This document shows positions 24,358 to 44,465 of a stretch of 64,000 nucleotides of DNA, piece after piece. Each line of letters opens with the position of its first letter. The first letter of the stretch is position 1. The notes beneath the pieces are model-generated. The model was not told where the DNA came from, searched no databases, and was given only the letters and a program-made list of their open reading frames with translations. The position numbers and the translations under genes are program-made. The stretch is from Marisa cornuarietis (Eukaryota; Mollusca; Gastropoda; Architaenioglossa; Ampullariidae): assembly GCA_004794655.1 (NCBI GenBank), contig SMMW01000003.1:16995001-17059000 (forward strand), in the 5' to 3' direction.

Positions 24358-27142
24358 CTAATACTGAATAAAAGAATAAAATGGCTTTGATAGCTGTGCT
24401 TGGCCATTAAGGTCAGTCAACTCTATGATTGTCAAACATTCTGCAACATCTGCTTTCAACTGCTCCATCAGTTCAATAGCAGCTTTCATGGTTCCTTCAA
24501 AAAAGTAAACCAAAAATTTAAAAAAAATTCAAACTAACTACACTTTTATAAGACTTAAAAACAGTAAAAAACCAAGTTAAATACAGCTCTGCTGATCATA
24601 AAAGTGACAACAGGCTGATAAACCGAAAACATTCTCATATGAAATATATGCTACATGTTCAATGTGAAAAACAAAATATAACATTTAACTATGTGCAGGT
24701 ATAGATATTTTTCTTTTAAAAACCGTGTGCATGAGACAGCAAAGTAATATCCATTTTTTGGAAACTCTTCAATAATAGATTTGCATCAGAAAGTTAACTA
24801 GAAATGCAGCAGTTTAATGATGAAACAATCTTACTGTTGTCATTTATCTGGCAGAACATTGCATGTTCATATATCTAGACTGAAAAATAGCATATGTGAG
24901 GAACTTGTATCGGTTTATATGACTTTTTTTTTGCTTTATAGAATAATAATTGGTGAATGTGAACTTGCTAAATCTCACGCAATTTATTAACTTATGAAAA
25001 TGCCATACCACCAGTGGCAAGCAAATCATCCAATATTATCACCCTCTGACCAGGCTTAATGGAATCTGCCTGAGCTTCAAACTTGTCCTGGAATATAAGC
25101 AGACTGGTTAATGTCAAAAACAAACTTTTTCACATCAGTTTTAAACTTGATTTTGAGATAGTCTCAGAACGAAATTATTTTTTGCATTCCCTCCCACCTT
25201 TTAAAATATGACAAATATTTTGACAAAAACATCGTCTTTCTGCAGCTGACCAATAATCTAAACTTTTGTTAACTTCAAATCAAAAGTCAAATCCCAAACT
25301 AAGAAGAACGCACTGTTCCATATTCCAGTGTGTAGGAGACGCTGACAGTTTCTCCAGGAAGTTTGCCAGCTTTTCGAATGGGTACAAATGAGATCCCCAG
25401 TTGGTTTGCTAGTAAAGGTCCAAAAAGAAACCCTCTTGACTCAAGACCCACGATGACCTCCACGGCAGGTTGAATCACTGTGACACGCTCACAAAGCAAG
25501 TCGATCAAGTCCTGGAGTGCTTGGGGACTGCGCAAGACTGGAAAAATATCCCTGAAACACAAGTTTAAACATTTTTACAATTATTTAAAAATAAGAAATC
25601 TATGTAAGATTTCACAAGTTTTGTTTTATTTCTACGATTATGATTTTACTATATAAGATAGTATTTATTTTTTGTTTTAATTAAAAAGTTATGTAGGCCT
25701 CATGTACTTTCCTCTCCTGCTTTATGTACCAAACATTTTGTGCTGCCTTGTGGGCAATTCTGGAAAAGATAAGGGAGTAAACCTCTGCAGAAAATCACGA
25801 TGCTAAAATGGTGTCAGCAGGCAAAGACTTTAAACAAAGTATTAGCCAGGGCCTGGTGATGATGTGTTTGCGACCAGGCTGACCCATTGGCTGTGGTTCA
25901 CTTGGAGAGTAAGATGGGTGCCACTAAATGTAAGAGCCTAGAGACAGGACCGTGGATAGCCACAAAAGAAACATCATGTCAGTTTGGTCAAAGCCTGGAT
26001 CAACAAATGCTCATCCTACCTATGTTTGCACAGTCTAGTAAAATGTCACATTAAGTTTTATTTTACCGATTTCCACCAGCTCTGATTGGTACAGACAGAA
26101 AGTGGTTAGGTTCTTCGGTGTTCAAAATTAAGTATAAAGAATTGAGTCCCAAACTATGGAAATAAGATAAACATAATTATCAGTATTATTTAAGGTAAAG
26201 TATTTTTTTGTGCTGGGTTAAATGAAGTATAGACCTACATAAGTTCTGTTTCATGGCATATGGGACAATATTACCACTAGTTCTCTTACTAACTTCCGCA
26301 TCATGGGCTCTCCCATTTATATAATTTTGTGACACATAAATGCTATTCCTATGGTTTTTAGGTGAGAAATATAGCGACTGTGACTATTGTGGGCTGAAGC
26401 CATAAATCAAATCATATTAATTTTAGGTTTAGGCCGAGTCCTACATTTGTATTCTTTTTCTTCTGCTTTTTTGCTGGGTTTTCATTAGCTTGCTTTTTTG
26501 TTTATTTTATTATTATTTTCTTTTTGTTGTTTTGTCTCTCACTTTACCCTTTAATTAACTGAACCACGCTATGCAAGACAGGAAAATAACTTCTGACTCA
26601 TGATGTCTCGCGAAATACAAATAATAACAAATATGTAAACCACAATAACAAGATTCGATTCATTCATAGCTCCAAAACTAACTGCAAAGCAGACGACATA
26701 TTTGTATCACGTGATAGCCATGTGACTCTTTCAGGCAAGGACATTGTTCATGTACAGCAGCTGTCACATGCGGCTGAAACCACGGTCCTTCATAAATGAA
26801 GGTCCGTGGCTGAAACAAAACCCATCAATTTATCGTTTACAAAGACAGAAATGGTTTTGACCTACGTCACAAAATTCAGAATACAACATGAATAGGTTTA
26901 AAAGCTTAGGAAAGCAAGCAAATTATCAAGGCTGTTTCAATGTCCAGTTCCAGCTTTTTTTTTTTTTTTAACCTAGATAACAAATTTCAATGAAATATAC
27001 TGCATACAAGTTCTTCACACATAAAGACGCAGGCATCATAGGTTAAGGGATTGTGCATATTTTACCTGAACAGGATGCCTTGTTTGGGAAAATCTGGGAA
27101 TGCTGCGATCAGGGATTTAATTTTCTCCAGCCGATCCCCCAT
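24358..27142 (-). CDS. APRT: Adenine phosphoribosyltransferase
   Basis: Four minus-strand exons: 27066-27142, 25314-25551, 25009-25087 and 24358-24494. They give 176 residues, starting MGDRLEKIKSLI and ending YSFIQY-stop. The enzyme makes AMP from adenine and PRPP in purine salvage in the cytosol. Family marks are FPDFPKQGILFRDIFPVL near the N-terminus, GLESRGFLFGPLLA, RKAGKLPG, LEYGTDKFE across an exon junction, and the PRPP-binding loop VIILDDLLATGGTM (about residues 121-134). Length and order match animal APRT (human 180 residues). Phases agree across all junctions. Intron 1 carries a 5' RTE fragment (25742-26028) and a small hairpin (26780-26809). Confidence 0.96.
25742..26028 (+). mobile_element. 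Fragment of RTE 5' leader in APRT intron 1
   Basis: Matches the leader of the RTE at about 47360-47640. Shared blocks include 'gggagtaaac', 'cagaaaatc', 'ggctgtggttcacttggaga' and 'caggaccgtggata' (the last against 'aggaccatggata'). It lacks all downstream coding sequence. It is diverged, so it is an old piece. Confidence 0.8.
26780..26809. repeat. Short inverted repeat (hairpin) in APRT intron 1
   Basis: Arms 26780-26793 and 26796-26809 (ccacggtccttcat / atgaaggtccgtgg) pair over 14 bases with one mismatch around a 2-base loop. The 8-mer gctgaaac flanks both sides. Confidence 0.85.
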
Positions 27143-34953
<7,811 letters not shown>

Positions 34954-37900
34954 AAGGGCATGAATAGTTTAAACAGTTCAAGTCATAAAGCATGTGCAAT
35001 TTCAACTGTGACTGCTCAGGGAGTTTGCCACTGTTTCCTTTTAAAACTCACAGCGAGGCTGTCCTTCTTTGTGAAGTTACTTCTCGTTACACTGGTGTAT
35101 GTTATTGCCACTTGCTCATCACTTCCCATCGTTTGAGTGTCATGTAAAATTTATTTTTAAATGTATATGGATATATGGTAATAGATATAATTAAGTAGGT
35201 TCAGTTAGGTGTTAGGCTGTTTTTGTCTTAATATTATAACATGCACATGCACACAAACAAAACAAGAAGAAAGATAAAGAAAAGGGTGGGTCACTGAAAC
35301 TTAAATTCACATCGCATGGAAATTTAGTGTGAATGATAAAGTAATAAGAATCTTTTTATTGCCTCTTGTCTGTAAAGTTTAGCAGTGGCATGACATGGTG
35401 ATCATTCATTGGGAAGGGTGAATGACCAAGTAAACAAGTATGAAAACCATCTTAATCTTTTATTACTACTTTTTTATGCCTTGTAAAATAATGATATAAC
35501 ATCATTTTGCTTCAAGGATAGGAATGCTAAGTGAGGAAGTGTTAACAAAAGTGTAGTCACTTACAATTTATTACTAATCACAGCACCTGTATAGATAGAC
35601 TTGCTTTTTTATTTTTTGATGGAAAGGTGGGAGGGAGGTTGGAAGTTACTCCCAAAAACCGGACTTTTCTGTGGTAAAATACAGGTTGTGTTACACTTTG
35701 CTGACGTTTGGCAGGCTATAAAATATTGCCGCAGAGCATGCGCGTCTATGCAAACCCAAGACTGGTAGCTGCTAGCAGATAAAGCCGACTGCAGGAACCA
35801 ATGTTCTCAGTGAAACCAAGAAAATATGGTTTTCACTCATCTTCTGATGGTGTATGAAGTGGAGTTTTGCCTACTATGACTGATTAACCTTTAGTGTTGA
35901 TATTTGGTATGGTTAGAAGTGATCACCAAATGTATCATATCATTTTGATATTTTTTTTGGTATCAGTAATAACTATCATTACTTGCTTTTTAATCACCAG
36001 GTGGTCCAGTCAAGAGTAAAATTATGTTGCTTTTGTGGATACATTATTGCAATGGCTTTTCTATCGAATTTGGGAAATAATTTTTAATCAAGGGTCAGTT
36101 CGAGATTACAATTGTATCTGTACTGGAGATATTGTAGAGGTGAAATCAGTCAAGCCTGTGATAATATAAATGATGTTAGAAGTATCATCTTGTAACTGCA
36201 AGATTTCTTTTATCATATCGGAAGCTTTCCATTCACATGGTGACACATTTGACTTTTGGTTGACATATCAGTTTTAGTTCAAATATACTTTTACGGGTTT
36301 GCAAGTTCCCTCCACCTGTAACAGAAAATAGAGAGAATGAAGCTATCCTTTTGTAAGCATGTATATTATGTACACAGGGTGCTGTTATGTGTGAATACTC
36401 AATAAGCATGTTATGGAGAAAAAAACATGATTTCCACTGCTATAAAAATAACAAGGAAATCGGAGAAGAATGAATCGAGAGTTCAGTTCTGCACTGAATA
36501 ATGATATAGAGCTATTTTAGGGCTGTTTATTTTTTTCTGTTCATCGTTGTTTTTGTAGAATGTGGCTGTATGGGTGGAAGGAAACAGGCTAACGAAACTG
36601 CCTTGCAACTGCTTATTGAGCATTAAGTGTTTTTATATATACCTTCTGTGATCCGTGCTACTGTGGTAAATATTGTTAACATGTCATTGAAATACATATT
36701 ATATCCTGTTAATCTTTCGTATTGTGGAAATTTGATATCTTTCCTGTTGTTGAGAGCCAGACAAGCACTTGATGTTGTTTCTCACTTTAAGTCAGGGCTC
36801 TTTATTGGAATGCTCAGTATATAAGAAATGACTTTCTTGGTCTATCTGTGGTGTCCATTCATTTTAATGGTTCCAAGTGTCATTTGTACAGTCCCATATA
36901 TTTAGTATGAGAGGGTGAAAAGATTATTTTAAAAAATAGAGACTGAATAATGGAGTAGGCAAAATCTGGGGTCTGTTCTGTGATCTGAAATTAGCAACTC
37001 TCTGCCATTTTGAAAAACCTTAAAAGTTGATTGGAACTATTTTTAACATTTGTTTTGATAGTTAAGTGACAGCAATCATTCATAAATTACAATTATCAAT
37101 CATTTTTGTGGCATTACTGTTTGCTAAGTATCTAAGCATAGGCATTTGGAAATGTTTTTTAAAAACACATATCACACATCAAGCATTTATTGCATTCTAA
37201 TCATAAAAAGCGTTACATTTTGTATATGCTTTGAAAAGGCTGAATGTCTGGGCTGTTGCTATTTATACAGCTGATGGGTAAAATATGGTTGGTTTTTTTT
37301 CTTTGTTTAGAGCAGTCAGGTGAAAACAACACAGATATTGTAACTATTAAGTACTGGATATGTTGTTAACATTGAGGGTTTTTTTTAAGTTATTGTGCGA
37401 CAGCATCTGGTCAATGTACAGAACTTCTATCACTTACTGCTGTTGGTCTTTATATCAGTTGTCTCCTACCACAGCCAGTGTGTATGCTGCATGCAGTGCT
37501 GTTTTTGCATCATTATCTGACAATCTTTTGCTATTTGTATAAGTTGGATGTATGTTTTCAAAGATGCATAAAAGAAACTGTGGAATATCTCTGTGCTGTT
37601 GTGGTCTAGCTCATGCCAGCAAGCTGTCAGATCTGTTAGTCCCCCCTGCCCTCTCACTACTGCTATGGAAATTTCAAACTTAAGGCAGTGTTAGCAAAGT
37701 CTGGCATCAGTGGGCAAATCTAAAACAAACAAACAAAAAAAACCTGCACACACATAGAATTTAAAATATATGTGCACCAAGATACTAGTTTTTCTAGATA
37801 ATAGAAGAATAATGAACAAATTTTTGGGTGGGAATGATTAGTAGAGATGGCTCTAGCACTAATTTGTCAAAAATAAGCCCTTAATTTAGTAAGAAATGAT

Positions 37901-38674
37901 AACTTTTCATGCATGACTAAAAGAACAAGAGACTGGCCAAACAGCACTGTTTGGATTTGTAAACTAAATTTTATGGTGTTTTTTTTTAAAGTAGATATCT
38001 CCATGTTTCATTTGAGATAATTGTTAAAAACAGATAATCTCAAGAGCAAAAGGCAGCACTGTGCATGTTTAATACCTGATATGAAAAGAACGTATTAAAT
38101 ATAATGTATTTTTCAAATAAAAACAGTGCTATTCCTATAAGAACTGAACCCTCCCACAGATATTGGCACACCTGATTACCATTAGGAAGGAACTAGAAAG
38201 CACATTTAGTACCATCAAATAACAATTTCTAACTTGGCATCAAAAAAAAAAAAAGTACTGAAATATCCAGTGAGGTTTACATCCATAATGAGGCAGCCAC
38301 ATTCACAACACTTGGACCTATAGTGCAGTAAAGCATTTCTTTGCCACAGCTGCCAACTAGAACACAGAATTCAATAGCATTTTGAAAGGCCTGCCTCCTT
38401 AAAACAAATTTGCTGGTGTAAATAACATTTGTAGTTTATGAGATCAGTGGTCACAGTAGGAACAACAATCTTCATCAGCCAGAAGTATTTAAAATATAAG
38501 CAACAGACTGATGAACTTTTTCAGAAATCAAATCAGAAATGTCTGCCAAAAACTGTTAAAGGCTTAACCCTCTTAGCACATCATTAAAATGTAACACTAC
38601 AATGCTTATAACTGAAGACTGTGAAGATGACAGTGGGTGACGTTTCTTTTTTATTATTGCTGCTGAGATAAATA
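34954..38674. other. 3' region of the CCDC102 gene and spacer
   Basis: AT-rich and without splice-bounded or family-like reading frames. It probably includes a long 3' untranslated region. A poly(A)-signal-like AATAAA lies near 38116. No other feature is seen. Confidence 0.5.
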
Positions 38675-38956
38675 TTAGACCAAGAAACCTATAAATTTTT
38701 GGAAAAGAGAAAACTTAAATTTTGCAATAAAAATAATGAAAATCGCCTTGCCCGTGTTGTTTGGCAAAGCTGCAATTGTGGCCCATCGTGCAAAGAGGGT
38801 TAATGACGCTACTTCCAAGATCTTGGGCAACACCAAGTAAAATAAAATGTAGCACTTTTCAATGAAATTATCTGTAGCAGGGTCATAATATGGAGTGGTT
38901 TTGTTGTGGAAGGAAATATTTGTTCTGTGATAATAAGGTGCTGCTTTTCCAGCCAT
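38675..38956 (-). CDS. Small open frame, possible membrane protein
   Basis: 93 codons starting gaaATGGCTGG on the minus strand. The peptide begins MAGKAAPYYHRTNISFHNKTT, with two N-glycosylation-type sites (NIS, NKT). It then has a hydrophobic stretch (ILFYLVLPKILEVASLTLF, about residues 36-55) and a second hydrophobic patch (AIFIIFIAKF). I do not recognise a family. Its first ~80 bases have an inverted, diverged copy at 39624-39709, with a similar reading frame. It could be a real short gene, one exon of a larger one, or part of a mobile element. Confidence 0.3.
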   Translation of the reverse strand: MAGKAAPYYHRTNISFHNKTTPYYDPATDNFIEKCYILFYLVLPKILEVASLTLFARWATIAALPNNTGKAIFIIFIAKFKFSLFQKFIGFLV

Positions 38957-39258
38957 TTCCTCAAGTTAACAAAAACTCCTTAACTGATCAAAATTTTATT
39001 TCTGTTGATGATGGTGACAAGAAAATGACAGATGAAGGTTGAAACAACCCACGACACACACACACACACACATGCATGATATTTACCCTGTTATGCAAAG
39101 TAAACAAAGTTGCAAGTACATATTCATGATCCACTTATCAGACAACAGACTACAATGGAGCTATGTAATCACTATGATACTAGATGTCAATTATATCAAT
39201 GAAAGGAATAATATTACTCCAACAACTGTGCCAAGAGGCCAGATTTCATTAAAATTAA

Positions 39259-39498
39259 TGGAAAGAACGAGTAACTGCCTATGTTGCTGAGGGTATTGAT
39301 GAAGAAGTAACAAAACTTACAAAGGTATTTGCTAGTCTGAGAAAGGTAGTCTTAGAGCAGGCAAAGCACTTTACTACAATTGAGGATATTGTTTCAGCAC
39401 TGAGGAATATTTATGACAAATGTGCTGAAGGAAACACTCGAGGAACTAGAAGACTACAGTCTGTGTCCTGTGGTCATTTGTATCTTAAATCAGGGTAA
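39259..39498 (+). pseudogene. Protein-like open frame without start codon
   Basis: Eighty codons are open in one frame (WKERVTAYVAEGIDEEVTKL ... DIVSALRNIYDKCAEG) with a helical, charged composition unlike the surrounding AT-rich DNA. There is no ATG near the start, and a stop lies just upstream (39256-39258). A donor-like TCAGG|gtaaat precedes the stop, so it could be an exon. A second donor-bounded peptide, KDTQAAINEAQKNAKQ, ends at about 39796. The family is not recognised, and it could equally be a relic of a transposon or gene. Confidence 0.35.
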
Positions 39499-39623
39499 AT
39501 GGCATGCATGTGTGTGTGCACATGGGTTCTTTCAAGCCCTAACCTTCATCTGTCCTCATTTGTGTCATTTTCTCATCACCATCAACGGAAATATAATTTT
39601 GGTCAACTAAGGAGCTTTGGTTA

Positions 39624-39709
39624 GCTTGAGGAACTGGCTGAAATGCAGCCCCTTAATGAGTATCACAGAAGAAATATTTCTTTCCACAACAAAACCACTT
39701 CATATTATG
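39624..39709 (+). repeat. Inverted copy of 38884-38966
   Basis: Matches the reverse complement of 38884-38966 over about 85 bases with scattered mismatches (core 'tttccacaacaaaaccact'). The arms lie about 660 bases apart. Confidence 0.85.
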
Positions 39710-39839
39710 CATGCCATATCGTTTTTGTTAACAATGCAAATAAAAATAAAAGACACTCAAGCTGCAATAAATGAAGCACAAAAAAATGCGAAGCAGGTAA
39801 ATCTCCTTGATAAAACTGCTGCGAAGTGGAATTAGCGGT

Positions 39840-42161
39840 TATCCTTCTTTCATAATGAGAGTTCACATGCACTCTCTCTCTCTCTCACACAAAGTGTGTG
39901 CATGCACACATACACACACAAGGATCTAATACAGCCCTGAAAGTCTTTAATGATATCCTTCCTGTCATCTATTACAGAGGGGACAATAAAGTTCTTTAAA
40001 AAACAGTACTTTTGCCAAACACACAACATCCAGTGTCATTTCAAATAAAGCAGTTTATACACAAAACAAAAAACTTGACCTGAATTTGATCCATAATAAA
40101 CAAGTAGATTATCTATACTTTGCCAATATACTATAAACAATTAAATTTATCTTCAAGCGTGAACAAATTAAGACAACAGAAGCATTAAAAATCCTCATGA
40201 CAATATCTAAATAAATCGTTGTTAATAACTTAATCACCAATATTTAATATTATCAGGTATGAATTATAAAGTGAATTAAAGAGCTAAACTGCATGGCACT
40301 CTCAAAAACTTCTTTCTTCTTAAAGTGAGTCTGTTGTTCTCACATATTTTCTTTTGTTGTTTTAATAAATGACAGTCTTCAGTACAAATTGTTTCAACTG
40401 GCAGTGCACAAATATCACAAATACTTAAACTTAACTATACAGTAATAAAGTAAATTTTGGTTATATCATTCTTGCAACCTAGATCCAGTCATTTTGGCAC
40501 TGGAAGGAAGGATAAAAAAAATCAATTATATGTATTAATGAACTTAATGAACATATCTATAAAACAAAAAAGTAGATAAATTAATAAATAAAGATATGCC
40601 ACATAGAAACATTTTAGCCTGTAATCTTAAGTAATGGACTTTCAACAATAACCAGTTAGAAACTCCTTCCTCTCCAACCAAACAAAACAGAAATCAAGCC
40701 TATTTGTCACATCCACTCAATGGCAGTAAAACAGAAAAAAATGGCAAAGATAACATTTGTAGACTGATATTAATGTAGCTTTATTTTGTGATTTACCATT
40801 TTATGTTTCCATTTTAAGATACTACTATTTGCAGATGTCGTGGTGTTTCCTCTCGGTACACATCACAAATCAATAAATTTGACAAAGTCTTCTCAGATTT
40901 TTGAAAAAAGCAAAGACAGTGTCAATCAGCACTCTCCAAAGTATGAATCTACATGGGTATGTACTGTTGTGGCATGACTCTTTTAGGTAGCTCAAATTTC
41001 ATTTGAAGTTCAGGAATGGCTTACTAATTAACTTAAAATGAAATTATTAATAAATTTTTAGATATTTTGACTTTTAAACTAATCTGATAACTCAGAGTGA
41101 TGATGTGTCTGGGTTTGCTTAAGAAATCCACTCTGTCTAATCTAATCAAGCTCTTCAGGAGAGCTCCTAATGGTGATCAACTATGTTTGCTTCACCTATT
41201 TTGTTCCAGAGCAGCTTACTTCAATTTGTATGCTGCTGATGGCTCCAGAGACAGAAAGTAATTCTACAAGCACAAAAAGGATCGCAGATTCGCTTACCGT
41301 CTTTCATAATAAGTGTGATTTATATAATGCATAATTAATCATGCTCTGGAAGGAGCATGCTCTAAGCACTTAAGTAGGAGACATGGACAGAAAATGAAGG
41401 ACGGAAGGAGAAACAACTATGAAGATAAATAAGAAAAGAACCTATTAGAGAAATCAGGGAACAAACAGTAAGGATGGACAGTGTCATAAATCTGCAGTGG
41501 AAGACGAGCAGGTGGACTAGTCAATTGACTACAATTACAACTATGTTGATTGGTGTAAGGAGCAATACTTGTGGACCAAATATCGTTCATTTAGATATTT
41601 AGATTAAAAATTTTGACTTAGTTAATACTAAATAACTACTTTTAAATAACAGCAGAGTGAAAGAGACAAGAAGAAAATCACAAAAAATTATACTGATTTT
41701 ATACCAAGAAATGTTCTCTCAACTGCAAATTACTGTCACCTAATTTTCTTACATTTGATGTATTTTTGTGCTAACTGTGTGGTATGCCCGAAAGTGTCTC
41801 TATTTGTTTTGAATTAAACTGTAATAGATAGAAAATATGAATTCAAAGATATTCTGGTCTAAAAGTATATTACCAAATTAAATCTTTGTTTAAAATCAAC
41901 CGTGTGCAATGCCAATTAGCCCTCCTATTGGTACAAATCTAGCACATTTCTGGTTACCCTTTGAGAAAACATATTCTTAAGGTTCACACCAATGCAAATT
42001 TACATAAATTTAATTATGCACAAATATACATAATGGTATAAAAATACATCCAGTTTTTGGGAAATGACATCAAAAGCAAATGTCAGTGGATGTAACTTTT
42101 GATTCCACTATAAACCATGACTGACTGAAATCCACAGCTCTAGCAAGGTGACAATATATGA
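39840..42161. other. Spacer, 3' of the zinc-finger gene
   Basis: AT-rich, with a CT/CA simple run near 39870-39920. It is expected to contain the 3' untranslated region of the minus-strand zinc-finger gene. No coding exon is recognised. Confidence 0.5.
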
Positions 42162-44465
42162 TTACGCAATCCCTTGTTGCTGTGAATGAGCCTGGTACAT
42201 GTCTAGGTGCAGGGTAACCTCTGCCATAGTACTCTGGACTTCATTAGCTGCAAATGTCTCTGACAAGTCTTTCTCTATATTAAGCTGCACTGCAGCATCA
42301 TCCATCTTACGCCGCCGTGGTATCTTGCCATCAGCATACTTTAAATGCAGAAGACAATGTTTTTTGAGTGAATCCTTGGTAGATAAGGCTTTTCCACACT
42401 GTGCACATAGCCACGTCCTTGTGGCCACAGCTGATCTGGGAGAATGCTTACGAAGCGTATGGGCCCTCAGCTGGTGCTGGTAGAAAAAGCCCACACCACA
42501 CAAGTCACACAGGAAAGGTTTGGGTCCATCATGCACAGCCAAGTGCATTTTCAATCGTGTTTGGTTGATATGTCCTTTTCCACAATGCTGACAGGTGTAA
42601 GGACGGACTGTCTGGTGCCGGAGCATGTGGATTTTTAGGTAGGCCTTGCGTTTGAACACCTTTCCACATTTGTCACATGGAAACGACAAAATGTTGCCAT
42701 CTGCATCATACCTGTCCTCCATGGTGTGATGAGTGAGAATGTGGGATGAGAGGGACGCCGGCCAGCGAAATGTCTTCCCACAATCTGAGCACATATGAGG
42801 GCGCTCATTTGTGTGGACACGCTTGTGAACCAAAAGCATTGCATTGCGGTAAAAAGCAGCATTACAGGAGTCACACTTGAAAGGCTTCTCTGTACTATGT
42901 TTCTGCATGTGATTCTGAAGAACTTCCGTTGTTACAAATTCCATCAAACAGACTTCACATTTAAATATTGGAATCTGAAGTGCTTCACCAAGGGAACTCT
43001 CTGGATGAATGATAGAAACGTGTTTTCGCATATCCCGTAGAATATAATACTTCTCACAGATTTTGCATTGGTACTCTTTTAGTTTCCTAGGATACGACTT
43101 GGAATTTTCAGTGACACTGTCGGGATCAGTGTGAATTTTCATATGTTTCAACCAGGTGTTAGATTCAAAAAAGGACCTTTCACACACACAACACTTGAAA
43201 GGTCTCTCCTTTCTGTGAACCCGTCTTACATGTCTGGAAAGCTTGTCACCTCTGGCATAGCATTTGGTGCATTCTTTACACTTGTAAGGCTTGATGCCAG
43301 CATGGACTCTTATAACATGCAGTGACAGATTCTGTGTGGAGTTAAACCATGAGTCACAAGATGTACACTTGTACTTTTTATTTTCACTATGCTTTTCCAT
43401 GTGTTTTTTCAAGAGCCTTGACTCAATAAACGTTTCTTGACACATAGAACATTTGAATGGTCTCTCCCCAGTGTGAAGACGCATGTGTATCCGAAAGGTG
43501 TCTGCCCTGCTGAACATTTTTTTACACTCAGTGCACTCATATGTTCTGGCATTTTTTAGTTTCTCTTTCTCTCTCTCTGGACTCGTCTTGCCACAAGCTA
43601 ACTTTTTGTGCCTTCGCAATGCTGAAGCTTGTGTGTATTCTCTATCACATTCACCACATTTAAATGGTCTCCCTTCATCTTGGTCTTTCAGTGTAGCTTT
43701 GTCCATCCCACACTGCTTTTGGTGACGTTTCATGCTCCCTACTGTGGTAAACCATTTACAACATTTATTGCATTCAAACAGTTTGGGGTTGGATTTGTGT
43801 ACCCCACAGGTCTTCATGTGTCGACTTAGAGCTGAGGAGTAGCCAAATGATTTATCACATTTGGCACACACAAATGGTCTGTCACCAGTGTGGGTACGCA
43901 TGTGACTGGCCAAGTGACCTGATACCTTGTATGCAGCACCACACTCTGAGCACTGGAATGGTCGATCACCTGTGTGAACACGCATGTGAACAGTCAGACT
44001 GTCTCCCCTTGCAAAACCTTTTTCACAAATGCTACACACATGCTTTTTCAATCCTTGCTTCTCACTGTTTGGTTGCTTAAAAGGTGACCTCCTTTTTGAG
44101 ATAATCTGCTTTGTGACTTTAGACTTCTGATTATTTTTACTGCATTGAGAGCTAAATTCTGTACCACCATCTTCACTATCATCTGGCTCCAATGCCTGTC
44201 TCTGTATCATTTCTGATTTCCTTGGACGAAGCCTCTTTCTGGCAGCACTAACAGGTGAAAGGATATGGTCATCTGACTGCTTTTCCTTTGAATGTAGACG
44301 AGGGCTAGAAATTTCCCAGGTCATAGTGTTGCTACTTTTTCTGCTGATCCCAGAATCATTCATTTCAGTTTGATGAGTCTGGCTTTCTACATCTTGGGCT
44401 CGGTAACTTTCTTCTGTTTTCATTACAGTTGAACTATCATTAACATTCATGATGCAAGAATCCAT
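42162..44465 (-). CDS. Multi-C2H2 zinc-finger protein (18 fingers)
   Basis: One uninterrupted exon encodes 767 residues from ATG at 44465. Residues 1 to about 140 are Ser/Glu-rich with basic clusters (RKRLRPRKSE) that look like nuclear localisation signals. From about 142 to 715 there are 18 zinc fingers, many with TGERPF-type linkers (HTGDRPFQ, HTGERPFK). Fingers 3, 4 and 5 end in Cys instead of the last His (RHMKTC, RHQKQC, RHKKLAC), so they are C2HC. Finger 11 is one residue short between its second Cys and first His. A short tail has KIPRRRKMDD. It is a probable DNA-binding nuclear regulator; no specific ortholog is recognised. 'ttttag' directly precedes the ATG and may be an acceptor for an upstream untranslated exon. 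Confidence 0.93.
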   Translation of the reverse strand: MDSCIMNVNDSSTVMKTEESYRAQDVESQTHQTEMNDSGISRKSSNTMTWEISSPRLHSKEKQSDDHILSPVSAARKRLRPRKSEMIQRQALEPDDSEDGGTEFSSQCSKNNQKSKVTKQIISKRRSPFKQPNSEKQGLKKHVCSICEKGFARGDSLTVHMRVHTGDRPFQCSECGAAYKVSGHLASHMRTHTGDRPFVCAKCDKSFGYSSALSRHMKTCGVHKSNPKLFECNKCCKWFTTVGSMKRHQKQCGMDKATLKDQDEGRPFKCGECDREYTQASALRRHKKLACGKTSPEREKEKLKNARTYECTECKKMFSRADTFRIHMRLHTGERPFKCSMCQETFIESRLLKKHMEKHSENKKYKCTSCDSWFNSTQNLSLHVIRVHAGIKPYKCKECTKCYARGDKLSRHVRRVHRKERPFKCCVCERSFFESNTWLKHMKIHTDPDSVTENSKSYPRKLKEYQCKICEKYYILRDMRKHVSIIHPESSLGEALQIPIFKCEVCLMEFVTTEVLQNHMQKHSTEKPFKCDSCNAAFYRNAMLLVHKRVHTNERPHMCSDCGKTFRWPASLSSHILTHHTMEDRYDADGNILSFPCDKCGKVFKRKAYLKIHMLRHQTVRPYTCQHCGKGHINQTRLKMHLAVHDGPKPFLCDLCGVGFFYQHQLRAHTLRKHSPRSAVATRTWLCAQCGKALSTKDSLKKHCLLHLKYADGKIPRRRKMDDAAVQLNIEKDLSETFAANEVQSTMAEVTLHLDMYQAHSQQQGIA

